64,000 nucleotides of DNA from assembly GCF_034676725.1 (NCBI RefSeq), contig NZ_JAUCBR010000004.1:449501-513500 (forward strand). Reading direction: 5' to 3'. Below are positions 52,761-60,565 of the stretch, in pieces (the stretch's first letter is position 1; every line of letters begins with the position of its first letter). A model generated the notes under the pieces. The model saw only the letters and a program-made list of their open reading frames with translations, was not told the DNA's origin and ran no database searches. Both the position numbers and the translations under genes were made by a program. This stretch comes from Denitromonas sp. GTDB taxonomy: Bacteria > Pseudomonadota > Gammaproteobacteria > Burkholderiales > Rhodocyclaceae.

Positions 52761-53093
52761 ATGGTCCAGCACACCCCGTATCTCGACAACCCGATCCACC
52801 GCACCGACATCGACGCCCTCGAGGAGCCCAGCGTGCTCGACTTCGGCACCAACTGGTGCGGTTACTGTCAGGGCGCCGCGCCGCACATCCTCGCGGCCCT
52901 CGCCCGCCATCCAAACGTCCAGCACCTGCGCATCGAAGACGGCCCCGGCCGCCGTCTCGGGCGCAGCTTTGGCGTCAAGCTGTGGCCCACGCTGGTGTTT
53001 TTGCAGCGCGGCCAGGAAGTGGCCCGGCTGGTGCGCCCCGCGGATGACGACGCGATCGATCAGGCCCTGGCCCTGATCGATCCGGGCGCATGA
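52761..53093 (+). CDS. Thioredoxin-fold protein with CGYC active site
   Basis: The 110-residue protein has WCGYC (about residues 32-36) and the cis-Pro segment VKLWPTLVFLQRG, so it is a thioredoxin-like oxidoreductase. It starts at 52761; the frame is open further upstream without an initiation site. Its stop overlaps the next gene's start (ATGA), so it is coupled to an iron-sulfur protein. The CGYC dipeptide is less reducing than thioredoxin CGPC, but function is not known. Confidence 0.88.
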   Translation: MVQHTPYLDNPIHRTDIDALEEPSVLDFGTNWCGYCQGAAPHILAALARHPNVQHLRIEDGPGRRLGRSFGVKLWPTLVFLQRGQEVARLVRPADDDAIDQALALIDPGA

Positions 53094-53800
53094 GCGGCGC
53101 CGATTTCAGCGCCCTCGACCGCGCCGGCCTCAACCTTCAGGCCGTGTTCGACCTCGCGCGCCTGCCCGCGCAGCTGCGCGAGCGCCTGCCCGGCCCCCCG
53201 GCCGCTTTCAGCCAGCTCATCCTGATCGGCAATGCCGGGCCGGCGCTGTGGCGCGCGGTCTGCGCCGAGGGCATCTGCAGCGCCGACCCCATCGACGACT
53301 TCAGCATCCGCCACGTCACACGCTGGTTTGCGCAGCACTGCCACGGCCACCACAGCCACCGCCTCTACCCCGGCAACGCCCCGGTCGACCTGCAAACCCT
53401 CGGCCGGCTCGCCGGCTGGCACCAGCCCAGCCCGTTCAAGATCGGCATCCACGCCGAGCGGGGCACCTGGTTTGCCTATCGCGTCGCGCTGCTGGCCGAC
53501 ACCCACCTGCCGCTCACCACCGCGCCAGCCACGCCCTCGCCCTGCACCGCCTGCAAGGACACCCCCTGCATCACCGCCTGCCCCGCCGACGCCATGGCCG
53601 GCGGCAACTTTGCCCTCGACGCCTGCATCGGCTACCGGCGCCAGAGCGGCTCACGCTGCGCCACCACCTGCCTCGCCCGTCTCGCCTGTCCGGTCGGCGC
53701 CGAACACCGCTACGACACGGCGCAGATCCACCACGGCTATACCCATTCGCTACGCATGATCGAATACTTCGCCACCGACCGCGCGGCGCGCAAGGGCTGA
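53090..53800 (+). CDS. 4Fe-4S protein related to the epoxyqueuosine reductase/ferredoxin-like group
   Basis: The 236-residue protein has two cysteine clusters: CTACKDTPCITACPADA near residues 150-166 and CIGYRRQSGSRCATTCLARLACPVGAEHRY near 181-210, forming ferredoxin-like sites. The N-terminal half (LILIGNAGPALWRAV, DDFSIRHVTRWF) resembles the QueG/MMACHC-associated fold. It is translationally coupled to the thioredoxin gene, so an electron relay between the two is plausible. The substrate is unknown. Confidence 0.8.
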   Translation: MSGADFSALDRAGLNLQAVFDLARLPAQLRERLPGPPAAFSQLILIGNAGPALWRAVCAEGICSADPIDDFSIRHVTRWFAQHCHGHHSHRLYPGNAPVDLQTLGRLAGWHQPSPFKIGIHAERGTWFAYRVALLADTHLPLTTAPATPSPCTACKDTPCITACPADAMAGGNFALDACIGYRRQSGSRCATTCLARLACPVGAEHRYDTAQIHHGYTHSLRMIEYFATDRAARKG

Positions 53801-53912
53801 GGCCGGGCAATTTGCCCGCATCACCGCCCGCACTGCGCTCGGTCCCCTACGGCGCATTACACTGACGCCTACCGTCCGAGACTCCCCGCACCCGAGCGTG
53901 CGCCACCATCCC

Positions 53913-55328
53913 ATGCCCCCAGCCCCCGCCACGGAGAAGCCCGTCCGGCCACCGGGTATCGATCTCAAGCGCCACCTGGCGCTGCGGGTCACCCTGTTCG
54001 CCTGCCTGATCGGCCTGGGCGCGTCGGCCTTCGTCATCGACCACAGCACACGGCGCATCGGTGAGCATGTGCGGCTCAGCGGCCCGACCGTCGAACAGCT
54101 CATCGGCCGTGAGCTGGACACGCCGCGCGACGGCTTCGACCGCAGCGCCGATGGCCTGGCGCTTGCCCTGCCCGACGCCCTGGGCCGGCTGCTCAGGCTG
54201 TGCATCGAAGTGCACACCTTCTACGCCAACCAGTCGCGCCAGCGTTGCTACCCGGACGCATCCGACACCGCCCCCGCGGCGGTGCGCGCGCTCCTGGCCT
54301 GGCAACTGGGCGACGCGGCGCGCCATGCCGGGCCGATCCGCCAGTACCCCGGCATCACCGTCGGCCATGTCACCGTCACCCCCGACCTCGACAGCGAAGC
54401 GGCCGCCCTGTGGCAACAGCTGCGCCTGGTGCTGGCCATCAGTGCCGGCGTGCTGCTGCTCAACCTGCTGATCTACCTGCCAGTGCGCCGCGCGCTGCGC
54501 CCGACCGAACGGGTGCTCGACACCCTCCGCCGCCTCGAACACGGCGACCTCACCGCCCGCATGCCGCGCCCGGCGCTGGTCGAGCTGCGCCGCATCGCCG
54601 AAGGCTTCGACCACCTCGCCGAACGCCTGCAGCGCACCGACCGCCGCCAGCGACAGCTCGCCCAGCGCCTGCTCACCGTGCGCGAGCAGGAGCGCCGCCG
54701 GCTGGCGCGCGAGCTGCACGACGAGTTCGGCCAGTCGCTGGCCTCGATCCGCGCCGAAGCCGCCTGCGCCGCCGACGCCCCGCCGGCCGAGCGCGCCGCC
54801 GCCATTGATGCCATCGCCCGCAGCACCGCCGTGATGATGGACAACCTGCAGCGCATCCTCCACCAGCTACGCCCGGTCGGGCTCGAAGAGTTCGGCCTGC
54901 GCGCCAGCCTGACCCAGCTGGCCGACACCGCCCGGCGCCACCACCCGGCCTGCCGCATCGACCTGTGCCTGGCCGACGACATCGACCGCCTCCCCGACGC
55001 GCTCACCGTCAGCCTCTACCGCATTGCCCAGGAAGGGCTGAGCAACGCCTTGCGCCACGGTGCACCGCGCCAGATCCGCCTCGCGCTCGAACGCGACGCC
55101 CACGGCATTGCGCTCACCGTTGAAGACGACGGCACCAGCGGCGCGCAGGACACCCGCGGCAGCGGCCTCGGCGTGCTTGGCATGACCGAACGCGTCGAGG
55201 CCCTCGGCGGCCACTTTTCGCTCACCCCGCGCCAGCCCTGCGGCATGACGCTGCACGCCGGGTTCCCGCCCTCGGCACTGACCCATGGAGACCTCGCCGA
55301 TGAGCATCCGCCTGCTGCTGGTCGATGA
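53913..55328 (+). CDS. Sensor histidine kinase (NarX/UhpB-type HisKA_3)
   Basis: The ATG at 53913 (or GTG 53898) starts a 471-residue sensor. Two transmembrane helices (about residues 24-44 and 164-187) enclose a 120-residue periplasmic domain with two cysteines (LRLCIEVHT and RQRCYPD). HAMP follows (RRLEHGDLTARMPRP), then HisKA_3 with ARELHDEFGQ (phospho-His about residue 268) and HATPase_c (GLSNALRHGAP, GSGLGVLGMTER). It is cotranscribed with the response regulator, which overlaps its end. Confidence 0.94.
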   Translation: MPPAPATEKPVRPPGIDLKRHLALRVTLFACLIGLGASAFVIDHSTRRIGEHVRLSGPTVEQLIGRELDTPRDGFDRSADGLALALPDALGRLLRLCIEVHTFYANQSRQRCYPDASDTAPAAVRALLAWQLGDAARHAGPIRQYPGITVGHVTVTPDLDSEAAALWQQLRLVLAISAGVLLLNLLIYLPVRRALRPTERVLDTLRRLEHGDLTARMPRPALVELRRIAEGFDHLAERLQRTDRRQRQLAQRLLTVREQERRRLARELHDEFGQSLASIRAEAACAADAPPAERAAAIDAIARSTAVMMDNLQRILHQLRPVGLEEFGLRASLTQLADTARRHHPACRIDLCLADDIDRLPDALTVSLYRIAQEGLSNALRHGAPRQIRLALERDAHGIALTVEDDGTSGAQDTRGSGLGVLGMTERVEALGGHFSLTPRQPCGMTLHAGFPPSALTHGDLADEHPPAAGR

Positions 55329-55935
55329 CCACGCCGTGGTCCGCGAGGGCTACCGCCGCCTGCTCGAACGGCGCGGCGACCTGCGCATCGTGGCCGAAGC
55401 GGGCACCGCCGCCGTCGCGTTGAGCGCCGTGCGCGAACACGCGCCCGACCTCGTCGTGCTCGACCTCGCCCTGCCCGACATGGGCGGCATCGAGCTGATC
55501 GGACGGCTGCGCCAGCGCGACCCGGCGCTGCGCATCCTTGCCTTCAGCATGCACCGCGACCCCTTGTTTGCCGCTCAGGCACTCAAGGCCGGCGCGCTCG
55601 GCTATGTCACCAAGAGCAGTGAGCCGTCGGTGCTGGTGCAGGCGGTGTATCGCGTCGCCGGCGGCGAGCGGACGCTGAGCCCCGACATCGCCCCGGAGCT
55701 GGCAATGACCCTGCTCGACGACACGCCCGGCCCGCTGCACGCCCTGTCGCCGCGCGAGTTCGAGGTCCTGCGCCTGCTGCTCGACGGTGACGATCACGCG
55801 CGCATCGGTGAGCGCCTGCACATCAGCCCCAAGACCGTGCAGAACACCCACTACCAGATCAAGCGCAAGCTCGGCGCCAGAAGCGATATCGAGCTCGCCC
55901 GCCTGGCCACCGAACACGGTCTCGGACGCGGCTGA
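55300..55935 (+). CDS. NarL/FixJ-family response regulator
   Basis: The 211-residue regulator has a receiver domain with phosphoacceptor Asp55 (LVVLDLALPD) and Lys near 105 (YVTKSS), and a LuxR HTH (LSPREFEVLRLLLDGDDHARIGERLHISPKTVQNTHYQIKRKLGA). ATG 55300 has a GGAG site; ATG 55285 is the alternative. It overlaps the kinase gene. It probably controls the Sel1-ExbB-DUF2149 genes just downstream, in the same orientation. Confidence 0.94.
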   Translation: MSIRLLLVDDHAVVREGYRRLLERRGDLRIVAEAGTAAVALSAVREHAPDLVVLDLALPDMGGIELIGRLRQRDPALRILAFSMHRDPLFAAQALKAGALGYVTKSSEPSVLVQAVYRVAGGERTLSPDIAPELAMTLLDDTPGPLHALSPREFEVLRLLLDGDDHARIGERLHISPKTVQNTHYQIKRKLGARSDIELARLATEHGLGRG

Positions 55936-56068
55936 ACCCTGCGCCCGCGTCGCCGGGCGGGCGAAGCACCCGACGCCCCCCGGGCAATCTGCCCGCCCCC
56001 CGGTTTGCCCCTTTTTCTCGCGGGCCGCGACGCTCACGATGGCCACACTGCCATCCCCGGAGCGCCTC

Positions 56069-56797
56069 ATGCCGCGCCACCTGCTGCCCCGCACCGCCGT
56101 TTTCCTCGTCATCACACTCGGCCTCATCACGCCCGCCGCGGCGGGCATCCCGCCGACCAGTTGCGGCGCCCCGCCGGACGCCCCCGACACCGCGCAGAGC
56201 GACCTGTCGGTCGCCTACTGGTCGCAGCAGCCCCCCAGCTCGACCATGTGCGCCTACGGCTACTGGGCCGAAAAATGCGGTGACCATGCCATTGCCCACA
56301 CCATCTTCGACCGCTGCATCGCCGCCGGCTACGTCGGCGCCATGATCTGGAAAGCCCTGCTGCTCGAAGACGGCACCGGCATCGCGCAGGACAGCGCCGC
56401 CGCCACCGACCTGATGCGCCGCGCCGCCCACAGCGACGACCACGAATACGCCACGCTCGGCAAACTGCACTACGCCACGGCCCTGTACCTCGGGCGCGGC
56501 GTCGAACGCGACGAGGCCGCGGCCGAGCGCTGGTTTCGCGAGGCGGCCGCCGAAGGCGACGCCGACGCCCAGGCCTTTCTCGACAGCGGCACCCACACCG
56601 CCGACCGCGATCAGCGCGGCCGCTCCGTCGCCGCCCAGCGCGCCGCCCGCGACAGCACCGGGCCACGGCTGGCCCCCGTTGCCCCGGCTTCCACGCCCGC
56701 CCCCACGCCGGCCCTCGGCCTGATCGCCGCACTGGCGGCGCTGCTCGCCGCGGGTGCCGCAGCCCGCGCCCGCGGCGAACAACAGGGAGCCCATTGA
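56069..56797 (+). CDS. Exported Sel1-repeat protein with C-terminal membrane segment (module gene 1)
   Basis: The ATG at 56069 has a GGAG site. The 242-residue product has a signal peptide (HLLPRTAVFLVITLGLITPAAA), two or three Sel1/TPR-like repeats (AIAHTIFDRCIAAGYVGAMIWKALLLEDGTGI, LHYATALYLGRGVERDEAAAERWFREAAAEGDADAQ), a Pro/Ala linker and a C-terminal hydrophobic helix (LGLIAALAALLAAGAAA) followed by a basic tail. It would be anchored in the inner membrane and exposed to the periplasm. It heads the ExbB/DUF2149 genes. The second Sel1 protein at 57625 resembles it, including KCGD. Confidence 0.8.
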   Translation: MPRHLLPRTAVFLVITLGLITPAAAGIPPTSCGAPPDAPDTAQSDLSVAYWSQQPPSSTMCAYGYWAEKCGDHAIAHTIFDRCIAAGYVGAMIWKALLLEDGTGIAQDSAAATDLMRRAAHSDDHEYATLGKLHYATALYLGRGVERDEAAAERWFREAAAEGDADAQAFLDSGTHTADRDQRGRSVAAQRAARDSTGPRLAPVAPASTPAPTPALGLIAALAALLAAGAAARARGEQQGAH

Positions 56798-56798
56798 C

Positions 56799-57287
56799 AT
56801 GATCACCACCCTCGATACCGCCATGTACAGCCTCGGCCAGTTGTTCCTGGCGCCGGTGCTGATCGCCATCGCCGCGCTGTTCGCCTACGCCTTTGTCACC
56901 CTCGGCGCCCTCGCCTGGCAAGCCCGTCAGCGCCGCGGCGGGCATCCCGCCGGTTACGAGTTGCTGGCGCTGGCCCGGGCCCGCCCCGAGCTGGACGCCA
57001 CCACGCTCGAGCGCATCGCCCACGAGCGCCTGGAGCTGGCCCGCCTCGCCACCCGCGTTGCCCCCATGCTCGGCCTGGTCGCCACCATGATCCCGATGGG
57101 GCCGGCGCTGCGCGCGCTCGGCGACGGGCAGCTGGCCGACGTCTCGCAGGCGCTGGCGGTGGCCTTCTCGGCGGTCATCCTGGCGCTGATCGCCGCCGCG
57201 ATCACCTACACCGTGCTCACCTGGCGGCGGCGCTGGTATGTGCGCGATCTCGACGCCATTGCCGCGCAACGCACGGAGGCGGCCTGA
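56799..57287 (+). CDS. MotA/TolQ/ExbB-family proton channel protein (module gene 2)
   Basis: The 162-residue protein matches the ExbB/TolQ fold in short form: an N-terminal helix (FLAPVLIAIAALFAYAFVTLGALAW), a cytoplasmic helical loop, and two C-terminal helices, the first with VAPMLGLVATMIPMGPAL and the second with AVAFSAVILALIAAAITYTVLTW. These match the PF01618 pore helices, although the residue pattern is shifted towards Met. It lies 1 bp after gene 1 and overlaps the start of the DUF2149 gene by one base (TGATG). It probably forms a proton-driven stator with DUF2149. Confidence 0.85.
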   Translation: MITTLDTAMYSLGQLFLAPVLIAIAALFAYAFVTLGALAWQARQRRGGHPAGYELLALARARPELDATTLERIAHERLELARLATRVAPMLGLVATMIPMGPALRALGDGQLADVSQALAVAFSAVILALIAAAITYTVLTWRRRWYVRDLDAIAAQRTEAA

Positions 57288-57628
57288 TGCGCCCGCCGCT
57301 GCGCGACGAGGCGCATGACGAAGACCCGATCCTGTCGGTGGTCAATCTGATCGACGTGTTCCTGGTCCTCATCGCTGCGCTGCTGCTGTCCATCGCCAAC
57401 AGTCCGCTGTCGCCCTACGGCGCCGACGCGCTGACGCTGATCCGCAACCCCGGCGCCGCCGACATGGAACTGGTGATCAAGGACGGCGAGCGCATCGAGC
57501 GCTACCGCGCCGACGGCACCGCCGGCATCGGCCAGGGCGTGCGCGCCGGCATCGCCTACCGCCTGCCCGACGGCGCGATGGTGTACGTCCCCGAAACCAA
57601 CCCGCCAACCCCGGAGATCCACCGATGA
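57287..57628 (+). CDS. DUF2149 family ExbD-like protein (module gene 3)
   Basis: The 113-residue protein has an acidic cytoplasmic start, one transmembrane helix with an acidic residue at its entry (DPILSVVNLIDVFLVLIAALLLSI, Asp23 near the start of the helix) and a periplasmic part. This is the DUF2149 pattern and matches the ExbD/TolR/MotB type, in which the helix Asp carries protons. It overlaps gene 2 and gene 4 by a few bases, so all three are translationally coupled. Confidence 0.83.
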   Translation: MRPPLRDEAHDEDPILSVVNLIDVFLVLIAALLLSIANSPLSPYGADALTLIRNPGAADMELVIKDGERIERYRADGTAGIGQGVRAGIAYRLPDGAMVYVPETNPPTPEIHR

Positions 57629-58485
57629 CACGTCTCCCAGCCCTGCTGCTGGCGGCCCTGCTGGCCGCCCCCGCCACCGCCGACACCTTGCCGATCGCCG
57701 TCGCCCCCGAACGTGCCTGGCGCGCCCTGCTCGGCCAGCTCGACAACGACCAGCTGCGCGAGCGCGCACAGCTCGACCTCGACCGCTTCGAAGGCCGCCT
57801 CCCGCTGCCCGGGGCCGGCACGGTCGAGGTCAGCGTGGATTGGGACGACACCACCGGCGGCACCCGCCTTCGCTGGCACGCGTCCGGCACGCAGCCTGCG
57901 CACCGCGCCGCGGCCCGAGGCTGGATGCAGCGCGTCGCCGACGCCGCACCGCGCCTGCCCCGCCCCAACCACCTGTGCCAGGGGCCAGAGCCTGCTGCCA
58001 ACGGCCCGGACGCCGACACCTACACCGGCAAGGCCAGTTGCAGCTTCGGCACCGGCCACTTCTCGTCAGCGCTGTTCGAACTGGAAAAATGCGGCGACTA
58101 CGAGTCGGCGCTGGTGATCCTCGCCGCCTGTGTTCGCGAAGGGCATGCCGGCGGCCTGGTGCGGCTGGCGCAGTTCTTCGAAAGCGGCCTCGGCGTGCCG
58201 CGCCGCCCCGAACGCATGACCGATTACCTGCGCCAGGCCGTCGCCAGCCACACCCCCGGCTACAGCGACGGCGCCCGCGTCCAGTACGCCACCGCGCTGT
58301 ACTTCGGCGTCGGCACTGCCCCCGATCGCGACGCCGCCCTGCGCCTGTTCAAGACCGCCGCCGCAGCCGGCGACAGTGACGCACGCAACTTCCTCACCCA
58401 TGGCGTGCACTACGCCTGGCGCCGCGAAGACGGCAGCGTCTATGCCGACCCTGCGTGGATTCCCACCCCGTCCAACCACCCCTGA
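57625..58485 (+). CDS. Exported Sel1-repeat-like protein (module gene 4)
   Basis: The 286-residue product has a signal peptide (RLPALLLAALLAAPATADT), an N-terminal domain of unknown type (residues about 25-105, FEGRLPLPGAGTVEVSVDWDD) and a Cys-bearing Sel1-like C-terminal half (FELEKCGDYESALVILAACVREGHAGGLVRLAQFFESGLGVPRRPERMTDYLRQAV). It begins four bases inside the DUF2149 gene (ATGA). Two exported Sel1 proteins bracketing an ExbB-ExbD-like pair is the distinctive feature of the module. Confidence 0.8.
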   Translation: MTRLPALLLAALLAAPATADTLPIAVAPERAWRALLGQLDNDQLRERAQLDLDRFEGRLPLPGAGTVEVSVDWDDTTGGTRLRWHASGTQPAHRAAARGWMQRVADAAPRLPRPNHLCQGPEPAANGPDADTYTGKASCSFGTGHFSSALFELEKCGDYESALVILAACVREGHAGGLVRLAQFFESGLGVPRRPERMTDYLRQAVASHTPGYSDGARVQYATALYFGVGTAPDRDAALRLFKTAAAAGDSDARNFLTHGVHYAWRREDGSVYADPAWIPTPSNHP

Positions 58486-58497
58486 CCGGAGACTGTC

Positions 58498-58947
58498 ATG
58501 ACCACCCCCAGCCCCCTCGACGCCGCTTTCGCCTGGCACCGCCTCGGCGATTTTCCGCACTTTCACTACACCATCCTGGCCGTCGATGAAGCGCGCCAGA
58601 TCACCGACTTCATCATCCGCTACGACTCGGACGCGCCCATCTTCCTGCACCGCCACCGCTCCGAAACCCACACCCTGGTGCTACAGGGCGAGCACCGCCT
58701 CTACGCCCCCGACGGCGCCCTGACCGACACCCGCCCAACCGGCCGGCACAGCATCACCGCCGCCGACGCCGACCCACATAGCGAAGGCGGCGGCCCCGAC
58801 GGCGCACTGGTGCTCTACAGCACCCGCGGCAGTACCGACGGCGTGCTCTTCGATGTGCTCGATGCCGACGGCCACACCGTCGCCACGCTCAGCGTGGCCG
58901 ATGTTGCCGGACTGTTCGCCCAGCAAGGCCGCCCGGCCGGCCATTAA
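58498..58947 (+). CDS. Cupin-fold protein
   Basis: The 149-residue protein resembles RmlC-type cupins: FIIRYDSDAPIFLHRHRSETHTLVLQGEHRLYAPDG carries the HxH...E...H-like metal cluster. It starts 12 bp after the Sel1 module, with a GGAG site, and may be cotranscribed with it. It has no signal peptide. Function unknown. Confidence 0.75.
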   Translation: MTTPSPLDAAFAWHRLGDFPHFHYTILAVDEARQITDFIIRYDSDAPIFLHRHRSETHTLVLQGEHRLYAPDGALTDTRPTGRHSITAADADPHSEGGGPDGALVLYSTRGSTDGVLFDVLDADGHTVATLSVADVAGLFAQQGRPAGH

Positions 58948-58989
58948 GCCCTGCCGCCGGGGGTGCCACACCAAGCCCCCGGCAGCACC

Positions 58990-59385
58990 TCACTGGCATT
59001 TTCCCGGCGCTGCCGCCGTGATGCGCTGGTAGCCCGAGCCATCGGTCGCATAGGCCTGAATCCAAGGCGCGCCGCGGCCGATCTGGCAACCCACCACCTC
59101 GGCCCGACAATCGCCGCTGGCACTGCACTGGGTGTAGCAGGTCTTGGTGCTGATGCCGCACACCCGCCCTGCCAGCTGGCATTTGTTGCCCGAATTGAGC
59201 TGATACTCGCGGGACTTGCCGCGCGCCGTCCACATCACCACGTATTTGTAGGTCGCCTTGCCGTCACACATCGACTGGCTTTGCGCCAAGCCCAGATCCA
59301 CCCGCGGCACGGCCGCCACTGCCGGCCCGCCCCCCAACACCAGGCCCAGGCACAGCGCACCGAGGCCCCATCGCCAACGCTTCAT
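58990..59385 (-). CDS. Small Cys-rich exported protein
   Basis: The 131-residue product has a signal peptide (WRWGLGALCLGLVLGGGPAVA/AV) and a mature part with eight cysteines (SMCDG, KCQLAGRVCG, TCYTQCSASGDC, GCQIG, GKCQ), suggesting a disulfide-stabilised fold. I recognise no family. It is convergent with the cupin gene and ends 43 bp from it. Confidence 0.65.
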   Translation of the reverse strand: MKRWRWGLGALCLGLVLGGGPAVAAVPRVDLGLAQSQSMCDGKATYKYVVMWTARGKSREYQLNSGNKCQLAGRVCGISTKTCYTQCSASGDCRAEVVGCQIGRGAPWIQAYATDGSGYQRITAAAPGKCQ

Positions 59386-59583
59386 GTCACTCTCCTCATG
59401 TCATCCGGCCACGGACAGGGCGTCCGCCGCCGCCGTCGAGGGCACGGCCAGGGGCCGATGGGGTCGATGGTCATGGGCTCGAGCAGGCCGGCGCCCGGGC
59501 GCGCCGGGCACCTGCTTCTACTACTAGATCACCGATGTGAGAGATGCCAGTGCGACAGGCGTCGCCAGGGCAGATTGCAGGTC

Positions 59584-60204
59584 TCAGCCCGGCCGCTTCA
59601 TGCGGAACAACTGTTCCGGCCCCACCGTGAAATAGTCCGCCGGACCGCCGCCACGCAGGATGTGGCCGGCGTTGGCGGTGTCGTAGATGCCATCCTTGAG
59701 CAACGCGCGGTCAATGTGCACCGCCACCACCTCGCCCAGCACCAGCCAGGTCGGCACCGTCTCGCCGGCGGCGCTCTGCAGCTGCACGACCTGCGTACGG
59801 CGACACTCGAACGTGACCGGACTCTCCGCCACCCGCGGCACGCCAATGACGCACGATGCCACCGGCGTGAGCCCGGCCAGCGCAAACTCGTCTACTTCGG
59901 GCGGCACCGCGGCGCAGCTGCGATTCATCGCCTCGGCCAGCTCGCGCGTGGCCAGATTCCAGGCGAACTCACCGGTCTGCTCGATGTTGCGCACCGTGTC
60001 CTTGTAGCCGGTGGAGGCGAAACCAATGATCGGCGGCGTGTAGTTGAAGGCGTTGAAGAAGCTGTAGGGCGCCAGGTTGAGGATGCCGTCGGCGCTGCAC
60101 GACGAGATCCACCCGATCGGCCGCGGGCCGACGATGGCGTTGAACGGATCATGCGGCAGGCCGTGGCCCTGGCGCGGTTCGTAGAAGTGTTCGGTGTCGG
60201 GCAT
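59584..60204 (-). CDS. Flavin reductase-like (FMN-binding split barrel) protein
   Basis: The 206-residue protein fits the flavin-reductase family: NAIVGPRPIGWISSCSADGILNLAPYSFFNAFNYTPPIIGFAS near the start and NIEQTGEFAWNLATRELAEAMNRS. It starts at 60204 (MPDTEHFYEPR); the frame is open further to 60483 but that sequence is unlike the family. Such proteins bind FMN and reduce it or act as flavoproteins. It is divergent from the PEP-enzyme-like operon with 361 bp between. Confidence 0.88.
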   Translation of the reverse strand: MPDTEHFYEPRQGHGLPHDPFNAIVGPRPIGWISSCSADGILNLAPYSFFNAFNYTPPIIGFASTGYKDTVRNIEQTGEFAWNLATRELAEAMNRSCAAVPPEVDEFALAGLTPVASCVIGVPRVAESPVTFECRRTQVVQLQSAAGETVPTWLVLGEVVAVHIDRALLKDGIYDTANAGHILRGGGPADYFTVGPEQLFRMKRPG

Positions 60205-60565
60205 GGCGGGCTCGGAGCGGGGTCTGGACAGGACGCTACCAGATTCATGGTGCTGCAGTGACGCCTCGTTCGCCACCGTCCATGCATGGCATGCCGCTTC
60301 CGGTGAGGAGCGGCCAGTTGTCGCACCTTGAAACAGCCAACGCCCCGCCATGTACCCCTGCCGTCTTTCCGGAAGCGATTTCTCAGTATCAAAGCGGCGA
60401 AACAATCTATTCACAAACATTCCATTGACAAGTAGACGTTCATCCACAATAGTGGACATCAAATTCCACTCGGCCATAGCCACGACGCCGTAATCATTTC
60501 GTAGACGGTACCCAACCGGGTCGCTGTCAAGCCGACCGGCATGCCCTTTCCAGAGAAACGAAACG
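60205..60565. other. 361-bp divergent intergenic region
   Basis: Between the flavin-reductase and PEP-enzyme-like genes. It contains one convincing promoter-operator (60425-60456) for the rightward operon. Otherwise I see only a short extension of the leftward reading frame and no gene or RNA. Confidence 0.6.
60425..60456 (+). promoter_or_regulatory. Promoter with operator palindrome over -10, PEP-enzyme-like/permease operon
   Basis: TTGACA (60425-60430) and AATAGT (60448-60453) are 17 bp apart. The inverted repeat TCCAC-AATA-GTGGA (60443-60456) covers the -10 box, which is the geometry of repression. The leader before the ATG at 60566 is about 105 bp. Confidence 0.6.

Noticed and set aside
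59386..59583. GCCCGG...CCGGGC hairpin as a terminator after the flavin reductase gene
   Set aside because: No U-run on either strand and the position is not tightly linked to a stop codon; evidence too weak to list.
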